A stretch of 64,000 nucleotides of DNA from JAKAGZ01 sp963783855. Lineage in GTDB: Bacteria; Bacteroidota; Ignavibacteria; Ignavibacteriales; Ignavibacteriaceae. The stretch lies in NCBI GenBank assembly GCA_963783855.1, contig CAWAPE010000003.1, forward strand, positions 186,001 through 250,000, written 5' to 3'. The translations under genes were made by a program, and so were the position numbers. The notes beneath the pieces were generated by a model. The model worked only from the letters and a program-made list of their open reading frames with translations, was not told the origin of the DNA and did not search any database. Below are positions 17,014 to 23,521 of the stretch, piece after piece (positions within the stretch are counted from its first letter, which is position 1; each line of letters begins with the position of its first letter).

Positions 17014-18261
17014 ATGATGAAGAAAAAAAATATATTCCTTGTGCTCGGCCTTTTCCTAATCTTGTTTGTGGTAATTATTATTGACCCTTTTTCCGAAACG
17101 TCGGACCCTGAAGCCAATCAGATAGATAACCCTGAATCTACTTCTACAAATGCCAGCAATGAGATAAAATTTCCTGTAACTGCGTCTGTTGTTAGAAAAG
17201 GCAAACTAATAAGCTGGATAAACACGAGTGGCTATGCATATCCTGTTCAGGAATTCGAAATAAAACCTAAAATATCCGGCCAGGTTACTACGTTGAGTGT
17301 ATTTAATGGGAAACAAGTAAATGAGGGCGACATTTTATTCAAGCTGGATGACACAAAATATAAATTGGATATTGATGAGGCTAAAAGTAATCTTGTTAAA
17401 GCTCAAATAGATTATGAACTGCAGCGATCATATCAGGATACCGGAAATAATGATCTGAAAGACTATAAATTAAAATTCGATAGCGTCGAGATGGTATATA
17501 AAAGAGATAGAACCTTGTACAATAATCATCAAATATCTTATGACAAATTAAAACAGGTTGAGAGAAATTATAAAACATTAAAGACTATCGTCACCTTAGA
17601 TCGGGAAGATATAGTTGCTATGAGAAGCGGATTAACAAATGCAATCACTAACTATGATAAAGCGAAATTGGGTCTTGACTATACACGACTAGCGGCGCCT
17701 ATTTCCGGTTTGGTGTCAGACTGTAATACCTCTTCAGGCAGTTATATTAATGCAGGCCAATTATGTCTAAAAGTAATTGATATTTATAAAATAAAAATAC
17801 ACTGTGAAGTTACAGAATCTGATTTGGTAAATATAAAACCTGGTGATTCGGCCGAAGCAGATTTTATTGCCCTGCCAGACAAGAAATTTAAAGGTAAGGT
17901 TATAGAAGTAAATCCTTCAGTTGACCTAACTAAGCGTACTGCTCTGGTAACTGTCATTTTAAATAACCCAGGTCTATTGATTAAATCAGGTATGTTTGCA
18001 TCTATTAAAATCGGAACACAGATAATCCCCAATGTAGTTATTATACCTCATTCATCACTGTTAGTCAGAGATAACAGGACACTTGTTTTTACCGTTAATA
18101 ACGGTTTAGCTTCATGGAAATATGTTACAATGGGGAAAAGCAATGATGAATTTTATATTATAAAAAAAGGAATTAGTGTTGGAGATACTTTAATAATAGG
18201 TGGTAATTATAATCTGGCACATCAATCAAAAGTAAGAATTGACTCTATTGAAAAATATTAG
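17014..18261 (+). CDS. HlyD/RND-type periplasmic adaptor (membrane fusion) protein
   Basis: The adaptor links an RND pump to an outer-membrane channel. A single N-terminal anchor (IFLVLGLFLILFVVIIIDPF) is followed by a split lipoyl-like domain (KPKISGQVTTLSVFNGKQVN and TRLAAPISGLVSDCN), a helical hairpin between its halves, and a beta-barrel region (GDSAEADFIALPDKKFKGKV). The frame is open from GTG 16981, overlapping the RND gene by 17 bases, but ATG 17014 or 17017 just before the anchor is a more normal start. No TolC-type gene follows directly; one begins at 63404. The operon seems to end here. Confidence 0.88.
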   Translation: MMKKKNIFLVLGLFLILFVVIIIDPFSETSDPEANQIDNPESTSTNASNEIKFPVTASVVRKGKLISWINTSGYAYPVQEFEIKPKISGQVTTLSVFNGKQVNEGDILFKLDDTKYKLDIDEAKSNLVKAQIDYELQRSYQDTGNNDLKDYKLKFDSVEMVYKRDRTLYNNHQISYDKLKQVERNYKTLKTIVTLDREDIVAMRSGLTNAITNYDKAKLGLDYTRLAAPISGLVSDCNTSSGSYINAGQLCLKVIDIYKIKIHCEVTESDLVNIKPGDSAEADFIALPDKKFKGKVIEVNPSVDLTKRTALVTVILNNPGLLIKSGMFASIKIGTQIIPNVVIIPHSSLLVRDNRTLVFTVNNGLASWKYVTMGKSNDEFYIIKKGISVGDTLIIGGNYNLAHQSKVRIDSIEKY

Positions 18262-18360
18262 GTGTTGAAATGATTTTTGATAAATAAGAATGATGGCTAG
18301 TTTTTGATGGATACATTCTTTTTTTTAATTAAAATTCTCCACTTCTTTCTTGACTAGAAT

Positions 18361-18639
18361 TTATTTTTTTATCTCTGGGGGCTTTACTGAGATATCGAAA
18401 GGAACATATCCTAAGAATGCGATAATCCTTAGTTTTAATTTAACACTTGGATTACTGGTGCCTTTTTCCCAGTTCCAGACTGAACACTCACTAACTCCTA
18501 GTATCTTTGCCACATCCTTTTGATAGAGATTCAGGTCAAGTCTTTTCTTTCTAATATGATCTCTTATAGTCTTTAACTCCTTCGGATAAGCCTCAGAAAT
18601 CCTTTTTTTAGCTCGTAATCTAATTTGACAGATTGGCAA
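18361..18639 (-). CDS. Small XRE-family helix-turn-helix protein
   Basis: This is a protein of about 80-92 residues with one Cro/C1-type DNA-binding domain: PKELKTIRDHIRKKRLDLNL, then QKDVAKILGVSECSVWNWEKG, ending LRIIAFLGYVPFD. Such single-domain proteins are common in Bacteroidota-group accessory DNA. The longest frame begins at TTG 18639, exactly at the junction with the truncated comM copy, so the real start may be further in or the 5' end may have been lost. It converges on the adaptor gene. Target unknown. Confidence 0.65.
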   Translation of the reverse strand: MPICQIRLRAKKRISEAYPKELKTIRDHIRKKRLDLNLYQKDVAKILGVSECSVWNWEKGTSNPSVKLKLRIIAFLGYVPFDISVKPPEIKK

Positions 18640-18647
18640 CGCAGGAA

Positions 18648-19133
18648 TGTCCCTGCGGATTTTTCACCGATCCGAATAAAGATTGTACCTGCACTACCCA
18701 ACAAATTCAGAAATATATGTCAAGAATTTCGGGTCCGCTGCTGGACAGAATAGATATTCACATCGAGGTTCCAGCTGTTAAATACAAAGAACTGTCTGCA
18801 GATACTAAGAGTGAAAAGTCAATGAATGTGCGTGAAAGAGTCATTGCCGCAAGAAAAGTTCAAATAGAAAGATTCAGAGATGTGAAACACATTTATAACA
18901 ATGGAGATATGGGGAGTCGAGAGGTCAGGCAATATTGCAGGCTGGACAGCGCAGGCTCAGAATTGCTTAAAATGGCTATGACAAAGCTGGGACTCTCTGC
19001 CCGCGCGTATGACAGGATTTTGAAAGTAAGCAGGACTATTGCAGATCTGGATAATTCTGAAGATATTCTATCACAGCACATCAGCGAAGCAATCCAGTAC
19101 CGCAGCCTGGACAGGGAGTTGTGGAATCATTAA
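18648..19133 (+). pseudogene. comM: Truncated second copy of comM (C-terminal 161 residues)
   Basis: The segment starts abruptly at CPCGFF and runs to the same C-terminus (RELWNH) as the intact comM. It corresponds exactly to residues 352-512 with 15 substitutions. There is no internal stop or frameshift. It lacks the Lon-like domain, Walker A and Walker B, so it cannot be an ATPase. A frame exists from TTG 18633, but those five codons belong to the junction. With the intact gene at 650-2188 it brackets the whole cassette and RND region. Confidence 0.92.
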
Positions 19134-19161
19134 AATTTTGTGGTGGGCTATTTCAACATTT

Positions 19162-19248
19162 GTCATTCCGGACTTGATCCGGAATCTGATTATTTGAATA
19201 AAGATTCTGAAATAAACCTCCTGCCGGCAAACGCTGGTTCAAAATGAC
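19162..19248. repeat. REP-like element with GTCATT/AATGAC ends
   Basis: An 87-base element with inverted ends GTCATT and AATGAC and an internal ATTCCGGACTTGATCCGGAAT hairpin. It is the same general kind of dispersed repeat as at 13635-13743 but a different subtype. Confidence 0.6.
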
Positions 19249-19442
19249 AATTAATCAGATTAATCCAAAAGTGAAATTAAGCCCATTACTAAAAGTTTAT
19301 ACAAATTCGTCTAAATTCCGTATATTTCATATTGAGATTTTAAACAATATGCTGGGGAAATAATTTTGCCCTAAACCCGCCCGTTTTCATGCTTTCTTTG
19401 CAAATCCATGGACGAAAATCTTAAAATAAGACGTTAAATTAT

Positions 19443-19471
19443 TTGCATTTAATTTGAAATACAAATATATT
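19443..19471 (+). promoter_or_regulatory. Candidate sigma-70 promoter for the tRNA cluster
   Basis: TTGCAT (19443-19448) and TATATT (19466-19471) with a 17-bp spacer end 20 bases before tRNA-Tyr. Confidence 0.6.
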
Positions 19472-19491
19472 TGAGGCTCGTTTCTTATAAC

Positions 19492-19575
19492 GGGCGGACG
19501 CCGGAGTTGGAGAGCCGGGGCGGACTGTAAATCCGTTGGCTGACGCCTTTGGGGGTTCGAATCCCTCGCCGCCCA
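19492..19575 (+). tRNA. tRNA-Tyr (GTA)
   Basis: An 84-base class II tRNA with a long variable arm. The anticodon loop CTGTAAA places GTA at 19527-19529. The T arm GGGGG-TTCGAAT-CCCTC is intact. The acceptor stem GGGCGG pairs with CCGCCC, with one mismatch at the innermost position. CCA is not encoded. Confidence 0.93.
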
Positions 19576-19688
19576 CAGGTTAATTTGAACTTTTTTAGCA
19601 AAAAAAAATAAGAAATTTTTTTTGCCTTTTTCAAAGTTCGGTTTCAATCAGAGTTCATAAAAATTTTGAAAATTAAAACGGTCTTGAT

Positions 19689-19750
19689 GCGGGAGTAACT
19701 CAGTTGGCTAGAGTCATCCCGCTTACAGCGGGATTGGTCACGTGTTTCAA
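19689..19750 (+). pseudogene. tRNA-Gly-like pseudogene with palindrome as anticodon arm
   Basis: The first 28 bases equal the 5' half of the tRNA-Gly at 19805. The anticodon arm is then replaced by a palindrome (7-bp stem ATCCCGC / GCGGGAT around TTACA, 19716-19734). After TTGGTCA the T arm and the acceptor 3' strand are gone. The loop could be read as a TAC anticodon, but without a T arm or paired acceptor it is not a working tRNA. Confidence 0.8.
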
Positions 19751-19804
19751 AAAGAAGTTGAAATAATGGACGCATTAATTATTAAATGATTAATGATAAA
19801 GATT

Positions 19805-19878
19805 GCGGGAGTAACTCAGTTGGCTAGAGTCACAGCCTTCCAAGCTGTTGGTCGCGGGTTCGAGTCCCGTCTCCCGCT
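19805..19878 (+). tRNA. tRNA-Gly (TCC)
   Basis: Complete cloverleaf: acceptor GCGGGAG / CTCCCGC, anticodon stem ACAGC / GCTGT around CTTCCAA (TCC at 19839-19841), and T arm with GTTCGAGTC. CCA is not encoded. Confidence 0.96.
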
Positions 19879-19942
19879 CTGAGAAACTCAGGGGTTTTTG
19901 AAAAAAGATTAAAAAATAGACCGATGCTCTAGCAAAAAGATT

Positions 19943-20015
19943 GCTGACGTAGCTCAGTTGGTAGAGCACATCCTTGGTAAGGATGAGGTCACCGGTTCAA
20001 TCCCGGTCGTCAGCT
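19943..20015 (+). tRNA. tRNA-Thr (GGT)
   Basis: Complete cloverleaf: acceptor GCTGACG / CGTCAGC, anticodon stem CATCC / GGATG around TTGGTAA (GGT at 19976-19978), and T arm ACCGG-TTCAATC-CCGGT. Confidence 0.96.
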
Positions 20016-20080
20016 CGAAGATTAAAAAGTTCTTTACAAGATGATAAAAATTAAATAGCTGAAAAGCTAAGAGTAGAGCA

Positions 20081-20097
20081 TCCCGCCGAAGGCGGGA
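20081..20097. repeat. GC-rich palindrome replacing a tRNA anticodon arm
   Basis: TCCCGCCGAAGGCGGGA: a 7-bp perfect stem with a 3-base loop. Related palindromes are at 19716-19734, 13646-13660 and 27292-27307. Confidence 0.75.
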
Positions 20098-20107
20098 AGG
20101 TCACCGG

Positions 20108-20127
20108 CCTGCCTGCCGGTAGGCAGG
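20108..20127. repeat. 20-base palindrome inserted in a tRNA-Thr T arm
   Basis: CCTGCCTGCCGGTAGGCAGG, with 7-bp arms CCTGCCT / AGGCAGG. Removing it restores ACCGG-TTCAATC-CCGGT exactly, so it is a clean insertion. Confidence 0.85.
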
Positions 20128-20175
20128 TTCAATCCCGGTCGTCAGCTCACAAGAAAGTAAAAAGAGAAAAAAATT

Positions 20176-20325
20176 ATGAGAGATATAATAACTTTAGAAT
20201 GTACTGAGTGTAAAAGAAGAAATTACACCACTACAAAAAATAAAAGACTTCATCCGCAGAGAGTGGAATATAAAAAATATTGCCGCTGGGATAGGAAGAT
20301 TACTGTTCATAAGGAAACAAAATAA
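20176..20325 (+). CDS. rpmG: 50S ribosomal protein L33
   Basis: A 49-residue protein beginning MRDIITLECTECKRRNYTTT and ending KITVHKETK. The YTTTKNKR motif is typical of L33. Three Cys residues (CTEC and KKYCRW) remain, so the second CxxC of the zinc-binding form is incomplete. It sits in the usual place between tRNA genes and secE. It starts at ATG 20176; AAAGAGAAA upstream is only a weak ribosome binding site. Confidence 0.93.
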   Translation: MRDIITLECTECKRRNYTTTKNKRLHPQRVEYKKYCRWDRKITVHKETK

Positions 20326-20333
20326 CTTTAGCT

Positions 20334-20407
20334 ACGTCAGTAGCTCAATTGGCTAGAGCAGCGGTCTCCAAAACCGCAGGTTGAGGGTTCGAGTCCTTCC
20401 TGACGTG
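20334..20407 (+). tRNA. tRNA-Trp (CCA)
   Basis: Complete cloverleaf: acceptor ACGTCAG / CTGACGT, anticodon stem GCGGT / ACCGC around CTCCAAA (CCA at 20368-20370). It sits 8 bases after rpmG and 26 bases before secE, the classic tRNA-Trp-secE-nusG order. Confidence 0.96.
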
Positions 20408-20433
20408 CTAGCTTTAATTAAAAAGAGTTTTAT

Positions 20434-20616
20434 ATGAAAGAAAAAATTATCGCCTTCTTTGATGACGTAGTTAAAGAAATGAAAAAAGTAACCTGGCCTA
20501 CCAAGGATGAGTTAAAGGAATCTACCAAGGTCGTAATAGTATCCTGTCTGATTCTTGCTGCTTTTACTTATTTAATTGATATGGCGATCACTCAGGTATT
20601 TAAAGGGATTTTTTAG
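20434..20616 (+). CDS. secE: Preprotein translocase subunit SecE
   Basis: This 60-residue single-span protein clamps SecY in the inner-membrane translocon. It has the conserved amphipathic stretch VVKEMKKVTWPTKDELKEST followed by one membrane segment (about 32-52). The length is normal for the short bacterial form. It is the first gene of the secE-nusG-rplKAJL group, with nusG starting 8 bases later. Confidence 0.95.
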   Translation: MKEKIIAFFDDVVKEMKKVTWPTKDELKESTKVVIVSCLILAAFTYLIDMAITQVFKGIF

Positions 20617-20624
20617 GTTACGCA

Positions 20625-21161
20625 ATGGAATTTAAATGGTATGTAGTCAGGACATTCTCCGGGCACGAAAATAAAGTAAAGACTCTGCTCGATACTGAAA
20701 TTGGTGAGAATGAAGGCCTGCAGGCTAAAGTAAAAGAAGTCCTGGTTCCGGTTGAAAAAGTATTTGAAGTAAAAGACGGCAAGAAGAAGAGTAAAACAAA
20801 AAACTTTTTCCCGGGCTATATTTTATTGAATGCCGACCTTGATAACCAGGTAAAAGAATTTATTCTTAATACTCCTTCTGTAATGGGTTTTCTCGGAACA
20901 AGATCAAATCCGAACCCTTTGCAGCCGGAAGAGGTTAAAAGAATAATAGGAAGAATTTCACAGGATGAGACCAGCGAAAGAAGTGAAACAATTTTCAGGA
21001 ACGGCGATATTGTAAAAATTATTGACGGTCCTTTTAATAACTTCAGCGGAACCATCCAGGAAGTGAACGAAGAAAAAATGAAAATTAAAGTTATGGTCTC
21101 AATCTTCGGTAGAAAAACTCCTGTTGAGATTGATTTCGTTCAGGCAGAATTAGAAAAATAA
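20625..21161 (+). CDS. nusG: Transcription termination/antitermination protein NusG
   Basis: NusG binds the RNA polymerase clamp to suppress pausing and couples to Rho or ribosomal protein S10. It has 178 residues: an N-terminal NGN domain (WYVVRTFSGHENKVK ... FFPGYILL) and a C-terminal KOW domain (FRNGDIVKIIDGPFNNFSGT). Length and order are standard. Confidence 0.96.
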   Translation: MEFKWYVVRTFSGHENKVKTLLDTEIGENEGLQAKVKEVLVPVEKVFEVKDGKKKSKTKNFFPGYILLNADLDNQVKEFILNTPSVMGFLGTRSNPNPLQPEEVKRIIGRISQDETSERSETIFRNGDIVKIIDGPFNNFSGTIQEVNEEKMKIKVMVSIFGRKTPVEIDFVQAELEK

Positions 21162-21190
21162 TAAAGTAATTTATCGTATAGGAAAGAACA

Positions 21191-21616
21191 ATGGCTAAAA
21201 AGATATCAGGATATATAAAGCTTCAGATCCCTGCTGGAAAAGCAAATCCTTCACCACCGGTCGGACCCGCACTTGGTCAGAAAGGTGTGAATATTATGGA
21301 ATTTTGTAAACAGTTTAACGCAAAAACAGGCGATAAAGATGGCTTGATTATCCCGGTTGTTATAACTGTTTATACTGATAAATCATTTACATTTATAACC
21401 AAAACACCTCCTGCTGCTGTATTGTTGAAGAAAGCAGCTAAGATTGAAAAAGGATCAGCAGAGCCTCACAGAACTAAAGTTGCCAGGGTTACTTCCGCAC
21501 AGGTTGCTGAAATTGCACAAATGAAAATGCCCGATTTGAATGCTTTTGATATGGATCACGCTGCCAGCATGGTTGCAGGTACCGCAAGAAGCATGGGTAT
21601 TACGGTAGAAGGATAA
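21191..21616 (+). CDS. rplK: 50S ribosomal protein L11
   Basis: Part of the GTPase-associated centre and the thiostrepton-binding region on 23S rRNA. The 141-residue protein has the usual QIPAGKANPSPPVGPALGQ N-terminal motif and a C-terminal RNA-binding domain (KMPDLNAFDMDHA, GTARSMGI). AGGAAAG precedes the ATG. It is 43 bases upstream of rplA. Confidence 0.97.
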   Translation: MAKKISGYIKLQIPAGKANPSPPVGPALGQKGVNIMEFCKQFNAKTGDKDGLIIPVVITVYTDKSFTFITKTPPAAVLLKKAAKIEKGSAEPHRTKVARVTSAQVAEIAQMKMPDLNAFDMDHAASMVAGTARSMGITVEG

Positions 21617-21659
21617 AAAATTAAAAGAACGTAAAATTGAATTTTTAGATGGTGTAGTA

Positions 21660-22358
21660 ATGCAAAAGACAAAAAGAAATAAATCGTTGCTCGAAAATGT
21701 AGATTCAACAAAAGAATATTCTATAGTTGATGCTATAAAAGTTTTACAGGAAAATTCAAAAGCAAATTTTGTTGAGTCACTGGATTGTGCAATCAGATTA
21801 GGTGTTGATCCTAAACATGCTGATCAGATGATAAGAGGCACAGTTGCTCTTCCTCATGGAACAGGCAAGCAGGTAAGAGTTCTTGTAATTGCCAAAGGGG
21901 ACAAAGCTAAAGACGCTCAGGATGCCGGTGCTGATTATGCAGGTTTTGAAGAATATCTTGATAAAATTAAAGGTGGCTGGACAGATGTTGATGTAATTAT
22001 AGCTGCACCTGATACAATGTCTGAGTTAGGTAAGCTTGGTAAAATACTCGGTCCTAAAGGATTAATGCCTAACCCGAAAAGCGGTACAGTAACACCCGAT
22101 GTTGCAAAAGCAGTTAAAGAAGTGAAAGCCGGTAAAATAGAATTCCGTGTCGAGAAGGCCGGCATTGTTCATACTTCTTTAGGTAAAATGAATTTTGAAG
22201 CTGATAAATTAGCTGAAAATGTAAACGCATTCTTAAATACTATTGTTAAACTTAAACCGGCATCTGCAAAAGGGCAGTATATAAAGAGCCTGTACTTATC
22301 AAGTACAATGGGTCCTGGTTTAAAGATAGTGAAAGATGCAGTTGCAGTTACAGCATAA
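21660..22358 (+). CDS. rplA: 50S ribosomal protein L1
   Basis: L1 forms the mobile stalk that helps E-site tRNA release, and in many bacteria it represses its own operon. The 232-residue protein has DAGADYAGFEEYLDKI and GPKGLMPNPKSGTV, which are diagnostic. Normal length. The ribosome binding site is weak (GATGG). Confidence 0.97.
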   Translation: MQKTKRNKSLLENVDSTKEYSIVDAIKVLQENSKANFVESLDCAIRLGVDPKHADQMIRGTVALPHGTGKQVRVLVIAKGDKAKDAQDAGADYAGFEEYLDKIKGGWTDVDVIIAAPDTMSELGKLGKILGPKGLMPNPKSGTVTPDVAKAVKEVKAGKIEFRVEKAGIVHTSLGKMNFEADKLAENVNAFLNTIVKLKPASAKGQYIKSLYLSSTMGPGLKIVKDAVAVTA

Positions 22359-22428
22359 AAGAAATTACGCACTCAAACTAAATGCTTCTAACCGACACGA
22401 TTAAACATAAATCTGGTATGGGAGAAAT

Positions 22429-22950
22429 ATGAATAAGAACGAAAAAGCTGAAATGGTAGCAGAAGTAAAAGCGATGATAGAAAATTCATCTGCTGTTTAC
22501 TTAACTGATTTCAGTGGGATATCAGTTGCTGATATTACAAATATCAGGAACGAATTTCGTAAAGAAGGTGTAAACTACAAAGTAATTAAAAATACTTTGT
22601 TTAACCGTGCTGTTTCCGAAACAGGGAAATATACAAAACTAAGCGATCACCTGGTTGGAATGACCGGTTATGCTTTTACATCTGATAACCCTGTTGCACC
22701 TGCAAAGATCATCAAAAAATATTATGATGATAAGCAAAAACTCGGTTTAAAAGCCTGCTATATAGAAGATCAGTTCTTCGAGGGAAGTCAACTTGCTCAG
22801 CTTGCTGCACTGCCTTCTAAGAAAGAAGTTATTGCAGGCATACTTAGCGCTATCAATTCACCCGCTTCAGGAATTGTTGGTGCAATTAACGCTGTAATGA
22901 GAGACCTGGTAAGTGTAATAGACGAAGTTGCCAAGACAAAAGCAGCATAA
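22429..22950 (+). CDS. rplJ: 50S ribosomal protein L10
   Basis: L10 is the stalk base that holds L7/L12 dimers. It has 173 residues, with the N-terminal rRNA-binding domain (VYLTDFSGISVADI, YKVIKNTLFNRA) and a C-terminal helix for L12. The 70-base leader before it is short, and I see no clear autoregulatory fold. GGGAGA precedes the ATG. Confidence 0.96.
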   Translation: MNKNEKAEMVAEVKAMIENSSAVYLTDFSGISVADITNIRNEFRKEGVNYKVIKNTLFNRAVSETGKYTKLSDHLVGMTGYAFTSDNPVAPAKIIKKYYDDKQKLGLKACYIEDQFFEGSQLAQLAALPSKKEVIAGILSAINSPASGIVGAINAVMRDLVSVIDEVAKTKAA

Positions 22951-22997
22951 TTATTAAGATTTTTTTTGAAAAATAATATTAGTAGGAGTACAATAAA

Positions 22998-23372
22998 ATG
23001 TCAGAGAAAGTAACTGAAATTGTAGAAAAGATAAAAACTCTATCATTGGTAGAGGCATCAGAATTAAAAACCGCATTAGAAGATGAATTCGGTGTCACAG
23101 CAGCAGCTCCGGTTGTAATGGCTGGCGGCGGCGGTGCAGCAGCAGCCCCTGCTGAAGAACAGACTGAATTTGATGTTGTTCTTTTAGGCCCTGGTGATAA
23201 GAAGATCAATGTTATTAAAGTAGTTAGAGCTCATACCGGCCTGGGCTTAAAAGAAGCTAAAGACCTTGTAGACGGCGCACCAAAAACAGTTAAAGAAGCT
23301 GTTTCTAAGGATGAAGCTGAAAAACTCAAAAAAGAGTTTGAAGACGCTGGCGCTTCAGTCGAAGTAAAATAA
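22998..23372 (+). CDS. rplL: 50S ribosomal protein L7/L12
   Basis: L7/L12 is the stalk protein that recruits elongation factor GTPases. The 124-residue protein has an N-terminal dimerisation domain, an Ala/Gly-rich hinge (AAAPVVMAGGGGAAAAPAEE) and the C-terminal factor-binding domain (IKVVRAHTGLGLKEAKDLVD). AGGAG precedes the ATG. Confidence 0.97.
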   Translation: MSEKVTEIVEKIKTLSLVEASELKTALEDEFGVTAAAPVVMAGGGGAAAAPAEEQTEFDVVLLGPGDKKINVIKVVRAHTGLGLKEAKDLVDGAPKTVKEAVSKDEAEKLKKEFEDAGASVEVK

Positions 23373-23410
23373 TTTCACTTTAATTTATATAATAGATGTT
23401 TATAAAAAGT

Positions 23411-23445
23411 GGTAAGTCGGAGTAATCCGTCTTATCTCTTTTTTA
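23411..23445 (+). terminator. Attenuator between rplL and rpoB
   Basis: The hairpin GGTAAG-T-CGGA / TCCG-T-CTTATC with a GTAA loop is followed by a T-run (23437-23444). A partial terminator here is usual and lowers rpoBC expression relative to the ribosomal proteins. Confidence 0.75.
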
Positions 23446-23521
23446 TATTTATAGATATCGTTGTTTTAGGTTTGAGTATTGTATTTAGAAAAAGAATTTT
23501 AATTGAATTGGAGGTTTACAA

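Larger units (their letters stand above)
19134..19491. other. Intergenic region between truncated comM and the tRNA cluster
   Basis: It holds the REP-like element at 19162-19248 and the tRNA promoter at 19443-19471. A minus-strand frame at 19387-19647 crosses the tRNA-Tyr gene and is not a gene. Nothing else is seen. Confidence 0.6.
20058..20147 (+). pseudogene. tRNA-Thr-like pseudogene invaded by two palindromes
   Basis: A degenerate copy of tRNA-Thr. The 3' half (AGGTCACCGG ... TTCAATCCCGGTCGTCAGCT) is exact, but the D arm and 5' acceptor are eroded (GCTGAAAAGCTAAGAG). The anticodon arm is replaced by the palindrome at 20081-20097, and a 20-base palindrome (20108-20127) is inserted between the T-stem 5' strand and the T loop. 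It cannot fold as a standard tRNA. Confidence 0.85.

Noticed and set aside
2189..18647. The accessory block as a transposon or integrative element
   Set aside because: No transposase, integrase, terminal repeats or attachment sites are visible, so only the comM duplication supports mobility.
18633..19133. A 166-residue frame as a separate functional ComM-like gene
   Set aside because: It lacks the N-terminal domain and both Walker motifs, and its first five codons are junction sequence. It is a truncated copy.
19387..19647. Minus-strand frame of 86 codons
   Set aside because: It is antisense to tRNA-Tyr and flanking spacer; the conserved-looking stretch is the tRNA itself.
19689..19750. A tRNA-Val with TAC anticodon
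   Set aside because: The loop could be read so, but there is no T arm and no acceptor 3' strand, and the 5' half is tRNA-Gly.
20058..20147. A second functional tRNA-Thr or a tRNA with GAA anticodon
   Set aside because: The 5' acceptor does not pair, position 33 is not T, and the T arm is split by a 20-base insert.
22359..22428. An L10 leader autoregulatory RNA before rplJ
   Set aside because: Only 70 bases, and I could not find a convincing fold.
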